A stretch of DNA of 64,000 nucleotides from Salipaludibacillus keqinensis (GCF_003226325.1 NZ_PDOD01000001.1:1178001-1242000); one strand, 5' to 3'; shown: positions 16,161-26,064, counted from the first letter of the stretch. The notes: generated from the sequence alone by a model not told the origin. Numbers and translations are program-made.

Positions 16161-17316
16161 AATTTACTTGTCGCCGCCGCATCTCTCTGGCGCAGAACAA
16201 GCTTACGTTGACGAAGCCTTTCAGTCTAATTGGATTGCTCCGGTAGGACCACACATACAAGCTTTTGAACAAGAAATGGCTGACTATTTAGGTGTTAATG
16301 GAGGAGCAGCTGTAAGCTCCGGAACTTCAGCCATTCATTTAGCGTTGTCACTATTAAAAGTTGGAAAAGGCGACCGAGTTTTCTGTTCCACATTGACTTT
16401 CACAGCCAGCGCAAACCCAATTGTTTATTTAGGTGCTGAGCCAGTCTTTATTGATTCCGAATTGGAGTCATGGAACATGTCACCTGAAGCCTTAGAACGA
16501 GCACTACAAAATGCCTCTATGAAAGGTAATTTGCCGAAAGCTTTAATCGTCGTTCACTTATATGGTCAAAGTGCTAAAATGCGAGAAATTCTTAAGCTTT
16601 GCCACCATTATGAAGTCCCGGTCATTGAAGATGCAGCGGAATCTCTAGGGGCTACTTACTATGGAAATCAAACGGGAACCATGGGTGAGTTTGGAGTTCT
16701 TTCATTTAACGGCAACAAAATCATTACTACATCTGGTGGTGGGATGCTTGTCTCAAATTCACTGAATGCATTAGATAAAGCGAGATTTCTTTCTACTCAA
16801 GCAAAAGATCAAGCCATTCATTACCAACATAGTGAATTAGGTTACAACTATCGAATAAGTAACGTCTTAGCGGGAATTGGCAGAGGACAATTAAAATCTT
16901 TAGATTCCCGAGTAATGAAACGACGTGAAGTATTTGAGAATTACGCAAAAGCATTTAAAGAACTTGATAGTATTTCCTTCATGCCAGAATACAAAGGATC
17001 ATTTTCCACAAGGTGGTTGACGGCGATAACGATAGATGAATTCATTAGCGGGATAACATCTGAAGAAGTGGTCAATTACTTAAATCATCATCAAATTGAA
17101 GCTCGGCCAGTGTGGAAGCCTCTTCACTTACAGCCACTATTTAAAGGAACAGAATATTTTTCGCACCAACCTGGTGTCAATATAGCAGAAAGGTTGTTTG
17201 AAAGTGGTCTTTGTCTTCCGTCAGGATCTAATTTAACTATGAATGACCAGCAGCGCGTGATAGAGTGCGTCATCGAATGTCTGTCTCATTCAAAAGATCG
17301 GGAGGCGATTATATAA
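16138..17316 (+). CDS. epsN: PLP-dependent sugar aminotransferase (DegT/DnrJ/EryC1), EpsN
   Basis: 392 residues from a TTG after GTGGGGGA. Very close to B. subtilis EpsN over its length: 'KIYLSPPHLSGAEQ', 'SNWIAPVGP', 'SSGTSAIHLAL', 'EDAAESLGA' and 'SFNGNKIITTSGGGM', where the lysine of NGNK forms the internal aldimine. Converts the 4-keto product of EpsC to UDP-4-amino-4,6-dideoxy-GlcNAc. Last gene of the conserved left core; the SinR-like regulator follows 26 bases later. Confidence 0.95.
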   Translation: MLNTKLSKIYLSPPHLSGAEQAYVDEAFQSNWIAPVGPHIQAFEQEMADYLGVNGGAAVSSGTSAIHLALSLLKVGKGDRVFCSTLTFTASANPIVYLGAEPVFIDSELESWNMSPEALERALQNASMKGNLPKALIVVHLYGQSAKMREILKLCHHYEVPVIEDAAESLGATYYGNQTGTMGEFGVLSFNGNKIITTSGGGMLVSNSLNALDKARFLSTQAKDQAIHYQHSELGYNYRISNVLAGIGRGQLKSLDSRVMKRREVFENYAKAFKELDSISFMPEYKGSFSTRWLTAITIDEFISGITSEEVVNYLNHHQIEARPVWKPLHLQPLFKGTEYFSHQPGVNIAERLFESGLCLPSGSNLTMNDQQRVIECVIECLSHSKDREAII

Positions 17317-17342
17317 AATCCTGGAAATCGAGGTACAACTAA

Positions 17343-17711
17343 ATGATCGGACACAATATTCAGCTTTTCAGAAGGAAAAAGGGGTTGACTCTGACCGAAC
17401 TGGCTGAGAGAGCTAACATCTCAAAATCTAATTTAAGTAATATTGAGAGAAATATTAATCAAAACCCGTCAATTAAAGTTCTAGAAAAACTAGCTAGTGT
17501 GCTAGATGAACAATTAATATCTATTTTGGGAATCCAACCTTCCAATCAGTTAAATTCAATAGTTGATGAAGATTTAGCAGAATTCATTCTCAAATTAAAA
17601 AAACAAGGAATTACGAAAGTACAATTGGAAGAATACAAGAAAGTGATTGAGTTTATTGAGTGGCAGCATCATGGGTGTAAGACAATCGAGAGAAAAATTG
17701 ATAGTCATTAA
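17343..17711 (+). CDS. SinR/SlrR-like XRE-family regulator
   Basis: 122 residues. The first 60 form an XRE helix-turn-helix very like SinR: 'MIGHNIQLFRRKKGLTLTELAERA', split by 'NISKSNLSNIERNINQNPSI', then 'VLEKLASVLD'. After a linker, residues about 75-110 ('DEDLAEFILKLKKQGITKV...EYKKVIEFIEW') resemble the SinR/SinI dimerisation helices. In B. subtilis SinR represses the eps and tapA operons and is encoded far from eps. Here the regulator is inside the polysaccharide operon, suggesting feedback on its own locus. No sinI-like antirepressor gene is seen nearby. ATG has GAGGT upstream. Confidence 0.85.
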   Translation: MIGHNIQLFRRKKGLTLTELAERANISKSNLSNIERNINQNPSIKVLEKLASVLDEQLISILGIQPSNQLNSIVDEDLAEFILKLKKQGITKVQLEEYKKVIEFIEWQHHGCKTIERKIDSH

Positions 17712-17756
17712 TGTTTCTCAATTTAAATAATTCTCAAACTAGGGCAGGTGCTCTGA

Positions 17757-18500
17757 ATGGAAGAAATAAGTACAAGTATTCCGAAAATCATTCATTACTG
17801 TTGGTTTGGTCGAAAAGAAAAACCTCAAATTGTACAAAAGTGTATAGCGAGTTGGAGAAATCATTTACAAGATTATCAAATAATTGAATGGAATGAAGAA
17901 AATTTTAACTTAAATATAAACAGGTATGTAAAAGAAGCATATGAAACAAAGAATTACGCTTTTGTGAGTGATTACGTAAGGGTTTACGCTCTATTCAATG
18001 ATGGAGGGATCTATTTAGATACGGATGTAGAAGTGTATAAATCATTTGATGATTTGCTACATCATCATTCGTTTTGGGGTTTCGAACAAGAAAATTATAT
18101 TGCTACAAGTACGATTGGCAGTAGTAAAGGGAACGAATTCATTAAATCATTTCTAGATTCCTATGACACCAAAGGATTTATAAATGATGATGGATCAAAA
18201 GACACTTCTACAAATGTAGCCATCGTTACAAAGATGCTTCTCGAATTAGGACTTAAACAAAATGGAGACTATCAAGAACTAGAAGGACTGGGCGCATTTT
18301 ATCCCCAACATTATTTCTCTCCATATGATTACATTAACTGCCGGAATTTCAAAACCAAAGATAGTTATTGCACCCATCACTTTCATAAAAGTTGGTTATC
18401 ACCTAAAGATCGTTTGAAAAGCAATATGAAATTGGGATTATCTAAAGTAATCGGGGGAAACACCATTTATAAATTCAGAAGACTTGCATCAAAGTTTTAG
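17757..18500 (+). CDS. GT32-like glycosyltransferase (DXD sugar-binding)
   Basis: 247 residues. Opens with 'IPKIIHYCWFG', the signature of capsular/OCH1-like GT32 enzymes, and has the donor-binding 'YVRVYALFNDGGIYLDTDVEV' region with a DxD motif (DTD) near residues 80-100. No membrane segment. First gene of the AT-rich cassette, with AGGTG before the ATG. The sugar transferred is unknown. It starts 45 bases after the SinR-like gene. Confidence 0.85.
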   Translation: MEEISTSIPKIIHYCWFGRKEKPQIVQKCIASWRNHLQDYQIIEWNEENFNLNINRYVKEAYETKNYAFVSDYVRVYALFNDGGIYLDTDVEVYKSFDDLLHHHSFWGFEQENYIATSTIGSSKGNEFIKSFLDSYDTKGFINDDGSKDTSTNVAIVTKMLLELGLKQNGDYQELEGLGAFYPQHYFSPYDYINCRNFKTKDSYCTHHFHKSWLSPKDRLKSNMKLGLSKVIGGNTIYKFRRLASKF

Positions 18501-18509
18501 GAGGCGCTC

Positions 18510-19703
18510 ATGAAAAAAATATTAATAGCTTCATATGATATGGAAGTTGGTGGAGTAGAGCGCAGCTTAATCAGTATGTTAGAACATTTTGATTATGATA
18601 AATTTCAAGTGGATTTAATGTTGTTTAGACATCAAGGTGATTTCATGAGCCAAATACCTAGAAAAGTGAATCTTTTAAAGGAAATATCAGAATACACTAC
18701 ATTCCGAAAATCTATGAAAGAATTAATTAAAGATAAGCAATTTAGAATAAGCTTCGCAAGAATGAGGGCGAAATTGAGCGCAGAATTTTCAGGGAAGTTA
18801 AGCCGTATTCAAGAGCCAGGATACTACCAAATGCAATTAATGTGGAAACACGCTATGAAATTACTACCAGATCTGGATAAAGAATATGATGTAGCCATAA
18901 GCTACTTATGGCCACATTATTTCGTTGCAGATAAAGTTCAAGCAACTAAAAAAATAGCATGGATTCATACAGATTATTCTAATATTGAAACAGATATTGA
19001 AGAAGACCAGAGCATCTGGATGAAGTTTGATCATATAATATCTGTTTCAGATTCTTGCAAAACCTCATTTTTAAAAAAATATAATTTCTTAGAAGATAAA
19101 GTATGTGTGATGGAGAACATCACATCTCCTGAGTTCATTAAAAAAATGTCAATTAATGAAGTGAGCAACCCTTTAACTAAAGATAAAAGGTTTAAAATTG
19201 TTACAGTAGCAAGGTTATCCCATGCAAAAGGCCTCGATAACGCCGTGAGGGCTTTGAAATTGTTTAGGGATCGATCAGGAACTGACGCAGTTTGGTATAT
19301 TATAGGATATGGTGGGGACGAGAAAAAACTACTAAAGCTAATTGAAGAGCTTGATCTATCTGAAAGTTTTATCTTATTGGGAAAAAAGATTAATCCATAT
19401 CCATTTGTTAGAGCTGCAGATTTATATGTCCAACCATCTAGGTACGAAGGAAAATCAGTTACGGTCATAGAGGCGCAAATTCTTTCAAAACCTGTAATGA
19501 TAACTAATTATTCAACATCATCTAGTCAAGTGAAAAATGGATACGACGGACTTATATGTGAATTATCAATAAATGGAATCGTTGAGGGATTAGAAGTTCT
19601 TTCTGAAAATAGTGAATTAAGAGAAAACTTGAGCTTAAATTGTCGCAAAACTAACTATAGTAATAGTAGAGAGCTAGAAAATTTATATCAGCTGATGGGA
19701 TAG
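18510..19703 (+). CDS. Glycosyltransferase family 4 (paralogue 1 of 3)
   Basis: 397 residues, ATG after AGGAGGCG. N-terminal acceptor domain opens 'KKILIASYDMEVGGVERSL' and the C-terminal donor domain contains 'TVARLSHAKGLDNAV' and 'PSRYEGKSVTVIEAQ' with E-x7-E. A middle insertion of charged residues (about 60-110) is shared in layout with the genes at 20737 and 23053. The three probably arose by duplication and then diverged in specificity. Donor and linkage cannot be predicted. Confidence 0.88.
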   Translation: MKKILIASYDMEVGGVERSLISMLEHFDYDKFQVDLMLFRHQGDFMSQIPRKVNLLKEISEYTTFRKSMKELIKDKQFRISFARMRAKLSAEFSGKLSRIQEPGYYQMQLMWKHAMKLLPDLDKEYDVAISYLWPHYFVADKVQATKKIAWIHTDYSNIETDIEEDQSIWMKFDHIISVSDSCKTSFLKKYNFLEDKVCVMENITSPEFIKKMSINEVSNPLTKDKRFKIVTVARLSHAKGLDNAVRALKLFRDRSGTDAVWYIIGYGGDEKKLLKLIEELDLSESFILLGKKINPYPFVRAADLYVQPSRYEGKSVTVIEAQILSKPVMITNYSTSSSQVKNGYDGLICELSINGIVEGLEVLSENSELRENLSLNCRKTNYSNSRELENLYQLMG

Positions 19704-19717
19704 AAAAGGAGGCGTAC

Positions 19718-20740
19718 ATGTCCACTAAAGTAAGTATTATAGTACCAGTATATAATGCAGAAAAGTACTTAGAGTTTTGTATAGAAAGTATCATTAATCA
19801 ATCATATTCAAATATCGAGATCCTCGTTGTTAATGATGGTTCAATCGATAAAAGTGAATCAATAGTTCAAGAATTTCAAAAAAAGGACAAGCGAATTAAG
19901 TACTATTATCAAATTAACAGTGGACCAGCTGATGCAAGAAATACAGGTCTAATGCATGCCACGGGTGATTATATAGCTTTTATTGATGCTGATGATAAAG
20001 TAGAGCAAAACTATATTTTACTATTAGTTAAAAAGATGGAGACCTCTAATAGTGATTTGATTTGTAGCGGATATAAGGATGTGTCTCAATTTGGGATTAA
20101 AATTCATTCAGATTTTAATTTGTCTGATACAAATTCTGCAAAAAGAATGTTGCTCACAATGTGTGAAGGTACAGGAGGAGTTCTTTGGAGTAAATTATTT
20201 AAAAGAAATTTAATAGAACAGCATAGGTTGAAATTAAAAAGTGAATTATTTATGTGCGAAGATTTAGTATTTGTATTAGAATATGCATCAAACTGTGAGT
20301 GTTTCACTTATATTGATGAATTTCAATATCACTATAACAGACTAAATCAAAATAGTATAAGTGCAAAAATTAACATTGAATATCTTGAAAATTATCTTAC
20401 AGTTTGGAAACAAATAGAAAAAATTCTTTTTAAATCGAATATAGAAAAATCAACTGTAAAAAAAATTATTTCTAGAAAGATCCAATCTTTGATTATTTCT
20501 TTACTTGAGCTCCCAGAAAACACTTATCATACGAGTTATACTCTAATGACTAATCTATTAAATGAACCATATATAAAGGCTTATAAAGATAAATTTACAA
20601 CTGTCCATTATCTTTATAAGCCTTATATCTATTTCATTAAATTAAATTATTTAAAAATGCTTGTCTTATACGGTATATATTTTTCTAAGGTTAAGAGAAT
20701 TAAAAGAGAATTGATAGATAGAAAGAAAGTGATTGTATGA
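19718..20740 (+). CDS. Glycosyltransferase family 2 (EpsJ-like)
   Basis: 340 residues, ATG after AAAGGAGGCG. GT-A motifs: 'VSIIVPVYNAEKYLE' at 5-19, 'LVVNDGSIDKSE', 'GPADARNTG' and the metal site 'AFIDADDKVE'. The C-terminal third is helical and basic, with aromatic residues. Length and arrangement fit the EpsJ type of GT2. Ends in an ATGA overlap with the next GT4 gene, indicating translational coupling. Confidence 0.88.
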   Translation: MSTKVSIIVPVYNAEKYLEFCIESIINQSYSNIEILVVNDGSIDKSESIVQEFQKKDKRIKYYYQINSGPADARNTGLMHATGDYIAFIDADDKVEQNYILLLVKKMETSNSDLICSGYKDVSQFGIKIHSDFNLSDTNSAKRMLLTMCEGTGGVLWSKLFKRNLIEQHRLKLKSELFMCEDLVFVLEYASNCECFTYIDEFQYHYNRLNQNSISAKINIEYLENYLTVWKQIEKILFKSNIEKSTVKKIISRKIQSLIISLLELPENTYHTSYTLMTNLLNEPYIKAYKDKFTTVHYLYKPYIYFIKLNYLKMLVLYGIYFSKVKRIKRELIDRKKVIV

Positions 20741-21915
20741 AAAAGTTACTATTTATAATAGATTCTCTCTGCATAGGTGGAGCAGAAAAAAGCTTGGTAA
20801 CTTTATTAAATCAAATAGATTTTCAAAAATATCAAATTGACCTAATGATATTAAGTGGAAAAGGGGATCTGATAAATTTATTGCCTAAACAAGTTAATCT
20901 TATCCAACCACCGAAGTATTTTCAATTCTTGAAAGAAAGAAAAGGTTCTAATAAACAGTTTTTATTTAAATGTTATAGAATTAAGACATCAGTCAACCTT
21001 CGGTTAAACAATTTAAAAAGTAAACCTCTTCATACTGAACAGGTTGTTTATGCTAATATTAAAAGATTAATAAAGCCGTTATCAAAAGTTTACGATGTTG
21101 CTATCGCTTACAGTCAAGGAATGCCAACCTATTATGTTTCAGATAAAATTTCGGCTAGAAAAAAATTAGCATGGGTTAATACAGACTATGTAAATACTCT
21201 TTACGATAAAGAATTAGATTTTGAGTCGTATAAAAAGATAGACAGGATAGTCACAGTTTCTAATAATACAAACAATTCAATGGCTAATTTAAGACCAGAG
21301 TATAAATATAAAACTCACCTAATAAAAGATATCATAGATCCAGCTATCATTATAAAATTAGCAAATAAATTTATTGTCCCCGAATATGGTCATTCAGAAC
21401 TAAATATTCTGTCAGTTGGAAGGTTAGATAAAGTGAAGTCTTATGACAAAGCTGTCAAAGTGGCCAAGTTATTATCTGATAAGAGTGTTAAATTTAAGTG
21501 GTTCATTATAGGTGAAGGACCAGATAGACAAAGAATCGAAAAGTATATCAATGATTATAAACTGAATGAAAATATTAAATTATTAGGTAAAAAATCAAAC
21601 CCCTATCCATATATGAAGCACTGTGACATTTATGTTCAAACGTCAATAAAGGAAGGTTTCGGATTAACTATTTGCGAAGCAAAAATACTAAAAAGGCCAA
21701 TAGTATGTACAAATTTTCCTACTGCTAAAGAAATTATTAATAATGAAATAGATGGATTAATTGTAGAACATAACATAGAAAGTATATTTACTGGAGTTCT
21801 TAGGTTTATTGAAGATTCAAATTTTGCCATGAATATAAATGATAATTTAATTAGGCAAAAACCTTATAGTTCCATTGACCAAATCGAGAAATTTTATGCA
21901 TTAACGGAAGGATGA
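20737..21915 (+). CDS. Glycosyltransferase family 4 (paralogue 2 of 3)
   Basis: 392 residues, starting inside the stop of the previous gene (ATGA). N-terminus 'KKLLFIIDSLCIGGAEKSL', then 'AYSQGMPTYYVSDKI', and C-terminal 'SVGRLDKVKSYDKAV' with 'SIKEGFGLTICEAKI' (E-x7-E). Related in layout to the genes at 18510 and 23053. Coding sequence is rich in AAA, ATA and TTA codons, more so than the conserved eps genes, in line with foreign origin of the cassette. Confidence 0.88.
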   Translation: MKKLLFIIDSLCIGGAEKSLVTLLNQIDFQKYQIDLMILSGKGDLINLLPKQVNLIQPPKYFQFLKERKGSNKQFLFKCYRIKTSVNLRLNNLKSKPLHTEQVVYANIKRLIKPLSKVYDVAIAYSQGMPTYYVSDKISARKKLAWVNTDYVNTLYDKELDFESYKKIDRIVTVSNNTNNSMANLRPEYKYKTHLIKDIIDPAIIIKLANKFIVPEYGHSELNILSVGRLDKVKSYDKAVKVAKLLSDKSVKFKWFIIGEGPDRQRIEKYINDYKLNENIKLLGKKSNPYPYMKHCDIYVQTSIKEGFGLTICEAKILKRPIVCTNFPTAKEIINNEIDGLIVEHNIESIFTGVLRFIEDSNFAMNINDNLIRQKPYSSIDQIEKFYALTEG

Positions 21916-21934
21916 ATATAAAGGGGGAGATTAA

Positions 21935-23056
21935 GTGAGAAAACTCTTTGTAGATATATATTTACAATTTAATTTAGGGGATGATTTATTTTTAGATATA
22001 CTCGCCCGTAGATATCCCAAGACAACTCTGACCTTGAATTATTTAGGTAGAGAATACCAAGATTTTTTATCTCAATATGAGAATGTACAAACTAGAGATT
22101 ATTCTATTATTAACAAAGTATTTCAACGGCTTAAATTGAAAGATACGATAACAAATTATGAAAAAATAGCTCAAGAGCAAGATGGCCTTCTATTTATAGG
22201 AGGTTCTATTTTTAGAGAAGAAAGTTATCATGGGTCATTGTACATGGATCGACTTAAAATGATTGAAGAATTTACTAAAAGAAAAAAACCTGTTTATATT
22301 ATAGGAGCAAATTTTGGTCCTTATAACTCATTTAAGTTTTTCAAGGATTATGAGTATTTATTTAAACTGTGTGAAGATGTATGTTTTAGAGATTATTATT
22401 CATTCGAGCTATTTAAACATCTGCCACAAGTTCGTTATGCGCCAGACATCGTATTTTCAATGGATGTAGAAAAATACAGAGAAGTACATCCAAAAAAAGT
22501 TGTAGGGTATTCGATAATTGATGTAAATCATAAACTAGGGTTATCACAGTATTACGAGGAATACATTCTAAGTACAACGAAATCTATTGAAATGCTAGTC
22601 AGTAAAGGGTATATGTGCTGTCTAATGTCTTTTTGTAAAAAAGAGGGAGATTTAAAAGTGATAGAGAAAGTGAAGAGAAACTTAAGTGCTCAAACAAGAA
22701 AATACGTAACAACTTACGTTTATAAAGGTGATATAAATGAAACTTTAACTACAATAGCTTCATTTAGTTTGTTCATAGCAGCCAGATTTCATGCTAATAT
22801 TGTTGCTTTATTATTTGGAATTGGATTAATGCCAGTCATATACAGTCAGAAAACGATGAATATACTTGAAGATCTTTCAATTGATAAAGTGAAAGTTCCT
22901 ATGAATGAATTGAACTTACAACATGAAGAAAAAATGATTAATGAAGCTTTTAAGAATACTATTAATACACAAGATATGACAGCTGTTTCAATAAAACATT
23001 TTGATAAACTGACAAATTTTCTTAAACCCTTAATTGAAAAAAAAGGTGCAATATGA
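21935..23056 (+). CDS. Polysaccharide pyruvyl transferase family protein
   Basis: 373 residues, GTG start after AAAGGGGGAG. Matches the CsaB/WcaK-type pyruvyltransferase fold: N-terminal 'LGDDLFLDILARRYP', 'GLLFIGGSIFRE', 'YIIGANFGPY', 'CFRDYYSFELF' and C-terminal 'AARFHANIVALLFGIGLMPVIYS' with the conserved R-x-H. Family members add ketal-linked pyruvate from phosphoenolpyruvate to sugars; some members in glycan clusters are glycosyltransferase-like. A pyruvylated, hence acidic, polysaccharide is the likely outcome. Confidence 0.82.
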   Translation: MRKLFVDIYLQFNLGDDLFLDILARRYPKTTLTLNYLGREYQDFLSQYENVQTRDYSIINKVFQRLKLKDTITNYEKIAQEQDGLLFIGGSIFREESYHGSLYMDRLKMIEEFTKRKKPVYIIGANFGPYNSFKFFKDYEYLFKLCEDVCFRDYYSFELFKHLPQVRYAPDIVFSMDVEKYREVHPKKVVGYSIIDVNHKLGLSQYYEEYILSTTKSIEMLVSKGYMCCLMSFCKKEGDLKVIEKVKRNLSAQTRKYVTTYVYKGDINETLTTIASFSLFIAARFHANIVALLFGIGLMPVIYSQKTMNILEDLSIDKVKVPMNELNLQHEEKMINEAFKNTINTQDMTAVSIKHFDKLTNFLKPLIEKKGAI

Positions 23057-24237
23057 AAAAGAAAATATTATTTATGCTCATTAACATGAATATTGGAGGA
23101 ACTGAAAAAGCTTTACTTAATATGATAACTGAAATACCGAGGGATCAATTTGATATAACTATATTAATGCTTGAAAAATATGGAGGCTTTCTTGACCAAA
23201 TTCCCTCAGATGTCAATGTTCAATATATTGATTATTATCAAGAGATCAAACCAATATTAAATGATCCACTTAGAAATACGTCAAGGGGTCTTATGAAAAA
23301 AGGTAAAATCATTAAAGGAATTTCATTAATAAGTTATTATATTGTTTCAAGAGTCAGCAAAAATAAAAATATTTTTTTTAACTTTATAACAAAAAAATTC
23401 CCGAATATAGAAGAGGAATATGACATAGCCGTAGCTTATGCAGGTCCAATGGACTTCATAAGCTATTTTGTTTTGGAGAAAATCCACGCAAAAAAGAAGA
23501 TACAATGGATTCATTTTGATATAACTAAAATCGGATTTGACAAAAAATTTGCTAATAAAAATTATAAGCAATTTAATAAAACCTACGTTGTCTCAAATGA
23601 AGCGAAGGATAAACTCATAAATTTAGTTCCTAACATATATGACAAAACAGAAGTTATGTATAACATCGTATCTCCTAAAGTTATCCTTGAATATGCTAAA
23701 TTAGGAATCGGATTCAAGGATAATTTTAATGGAATTAGAATTCTTACTGTTGGTAGATTAACTTCTGAGAAAGGTCAAGATTTAGCTGTAAATGTGCTTG
23801 CTAAACTCATTGAGGAAGGTTATAACGTTCGTTGGTATTGCCTAGGAGATGGGAATTCAAGAAGTGAATTTGAAAAATTAATATCTGATAGAAATCTTCA
23901 AGAACATTTCATATTATTAGGTTCTGATCCTAATCCTTATCCTTATATAAATCAATGTGATATATATGTTCAACCATCTAGACACGAGGGATACTGTATA
24001 ACTTTATATGAAGCTAGAATCTTATATAAACCGATAGTAACTACAAACTTTGTGGGGGCAAAGGAACAAATTAAAAATAATAAAACTGGCTTAATTGTAG
24101 AAATTGATCAAGAAGAAATTTATAAAGCTTTAAAAACTTTATTGATGAATAAAGAACTATCGAAAGTTTTTTCAAACAATTTAATAGAAGAATCGTGTAA
24201 TCCACAATTTGAACTTCACAAAATAGCAAACATCTAA
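23053..24237 (+). CDS. Glycosyltransferase family 4 (paralogue 3 of 3)
   Basis: 394 residues, start overlapping the previous stop (ATGA). Opens 'KKILFMLINMNIGGTEKALL' and carries 'LTVGRLTSEKGQDLAV' and 'PSRHEGYCITLYEAR' (E-x7-E) in the donor domain. Similar layout to the genes at 18510 and 20737. Very AT-rich. Its acceptor may be the product of one of the neighbouring transferases; order of action unknown. Confidence 0.88.
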   Translation: MKKKILFMLINMNIGGTEKALLNMITEIPRDQFDITILMLEKYGGFLDQIPSDVNVQYIDYYQEIKPILNDPLRNTSRGLMKKGKIIKGISLISYYIVSRVSKNKNIFFNFITKKFPNIEEEYDIAVAYAGPMDFISYFVLEKIHAKKKIQWIHFDITKIGFDKKFANKNYKQFNKTYVVSNEAKDKLINLVPNIYDKTEVMYNIVSPKVILEYAKLGIGFKDNFNGIRILTVGRLTSEKGQDLAVNVLAKLIEEGYNVRWYCLGDGNSRSEFEKLISDRNLQEHFILLGSDPNPYPYINQCDIYVQPSRHEGYCITLYEARILYKPIVTTNFVGAKEQIKNNKTGLIVEIDQEEIYKALKTLLMNKELSKVFSNNLIEESCNPQFELHKIANI

Positions 24238-24270
24238 AATTTAAAAATGTCACAAATTAAAGGTGAAAAA

Positions 24271-26040
24271 ATGAGAGATGTAAATAAGCTTTTGAAACTT
24301 TTTAATAAAAGAGAAAAGAAAAAACTACTATTATTATTAATGATGATGTTTGTAGCAGCTTTCCTTGAGACTATTGGTATTGGATTAATAGTACCTTTAG
24401 TTAGCATAGTAACAAATCCCGAAATTATTGATCAGCCAGGCATATTAAACTCGCTTTACGAATATTTTAATTTTCAATCGGCAACTTCGTTTATTATTTT
24501 TTCTATATTAGTACTATTATTAACATTTTTAATTAAAAATATATATTTACTTTTATTTCATTATATTCAATACAAGGTAATATTTAATCAACAAGTAAAG
24601 CTTTCTAGAAGATTATTGAGAGAATATTTAATTAAACCATATACATTTCATTTACAAAGAAATACTTCAGATCTTTTGCGTAATGTAAATGAGGAAGTAC
24701 CTAAGGTGTTTCAAGGGATAGTATTGTCTGGATTTCAATTATTTACAGAAATATTAGTAATTAGCTGCATATTATTGCTATTACTAATTAACGCACCGGG
24801 AGTAACAATAACTGCATCTATTCTTTTATCTACTAGTGTACTTTTGTTTTATAAGTATTTTAGAAAGAAAATTAACGATTTAGGAATTGAAGAACAAAGA
24901 GTTACTGGTTCTATGATTAAATGGGTAAATCAAGGACTAGGCGCTAGTAAAGAAGTTAAAGTTTCAGGTAAAGAGAGCTTTTTTGTAAATGCTTATAGTA
25001 AACAGAGTCAATTAAAAGCTAAAAATAACCTTTACATGAGAATGATGGAGCAAATTCCTCGATTATTCATAGAAACTTTACTGGTTACTATTGTATTATT
25101 TTCGATGCTAATTATTATTATGCAGGGGTCAAATACAACAGAACTTATAACAACGATGTCTCTTTTTGCTATGGCAGCATTTCGCTTAATGCCTTCCATT
25201 AATCGAGTGGTAGCTATGATTACCGCTATTCGGTATAATCGTCCAGCACTAACAGTAATATATGAAGACTTGATATATAACAATTCAAAAGAAAATTTAA
25301 CTAGACAAACAACAGCTTTAATAAATAGTAATGAACGGATTTATAAAAATGCTATAAGACTTACAGATATAACATTTCGTTACCCAAATCAATCAATAGA
25401 ATCTATAAAAAACATCTCTTTAACAATTCCAATAGGTAAATCAGTAGCATTTGTTGGGGAATCAGGTGCTGGGAAAACCACTTTAGTGGATATTATTTTA
25501 GGATTATTGGAACCCGATAAAGGCAGTGTGACTGTTGATAATAAACCATTAGCTGTTCAAAAGTTAGTTTGGCAGCAAAAAATAGGCTATATCCCTCAAG
25601 TGATTTTTTTGTCAGATGATTCTATAAGAGGAAATGTTGCGTTTGGAATAGAAGATTCCTTGATCAATGATGAAGAAGTGTGGAGATCTTTAGAACAAGC
25701 ACAATTAAAGCAATTTGTAGAAGATTTGCCAGACCAGTTAGAAACAAAAGTAGGGGAGCGAGGAGTAAAACTATCTGGTGGCCAAAGACAACGAATTGGT
25801 ATTGCTAGATCGCTTTATCATAATCCAGAGATATTATTTATGGACGAAGCAACTTCCGCTTTAGACAATGGAACAGAAAAAGAAATTATGAAAGCTATTG
25901 ATGGATTAAAAGGAGACAAAACACTAATAATAATTGCTCATAGATTAAGTACTATTGAAAACTGCGATATTGTATTTAAACTAAATAAAGCAAACCTTGT
26001 TGCTATAGAAAATAAATTAAATAAAACGGTGATTTCCTAA
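24271..26040 (+). CDS. PglK-like ABC flippase for lipid-linked oligosaccharide
   Basis: 589 residues if started at ATG 24271, which has AAAGGTG upstream; an ATG at 24247 has none. Half-size exporter: six membrane segments in residues ~20-300, then an NBD with Walker A 'GESGAGKTT', Q-loop 'IGYIPQVIFLSDDSI', signature 'LSGGQRQRI', Walker B 'ILFMDEATSALD' and H-loop 'IIAHRLST'. The transmembrane part ('ETIGIGLIVPLVSIV', 'PRLFIETL', 'FRLMPSINRV') parallels Campylobacter PglK, which flips undecaprenyl-PP-linked, bacillosamine-containing glycans. No Wzx/EpsK-type flippase gene is present in the locus, so this is the probable repeat-unit exporter. Confidence 0.85.
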   Translation: MRDVNKLLKLFNKREKKKLLLLLMMMFVAAFLETIGIGLIVPLVSIVTNPEIIDQPGILNSLYEYFNFQSATSFIIFSILVLLLTFLIKNIYLLLFHYIQYKVIFNQQVKLSRRLLREYLIKPYTFHLQRNTSDLLRNVNEEVPKVFQGIVLSGFQLFTEILVISCILLLLLINAPGVTITASILLSTSVLLFYKYFRKKINDLGIEEQRVTGSMIKWVNQGLGASKEVKVSGKESFFVNAYSKQSQLKAKNNLYMRMMEQIPRLFIETLLVTIVLFSMLIIIMQGSNTTELITTMSLFAMAAFRLMPSINRVVAMITAIRYNRPALTVIYEDLIYNNSKENLTRQTTALINSNERIYKNAIRLTDITFRYPNQSIESIKNISLTIPIGKSVAFVGESGAGKTTLVDIILGLLEPDKGSVTVDNKPLAVQKLVWQQKIGYIPQVIFLSDDSIRGNVAFGIEDSLINDEEVWRSLEQAQLKQFVEDLPDQLETKVGERGVKLSGGQRQRIGIARSLYHNPEILFMDEATSALDNGTEKEIMKAIDGLKGDKTLIIIAHRLSTIENCDIVFKLNKANLVAIENKLNKTVIS

Positions 26041-26064
26041 ATTCTTTTAAAAGGAGGGAATTGA

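Noticed and set aside
19031-19468. 145-codon minus-strand ORF inside a GT4 gene
   Set aside because: Shadow of a well-supported gene on the other strand; no binding site.
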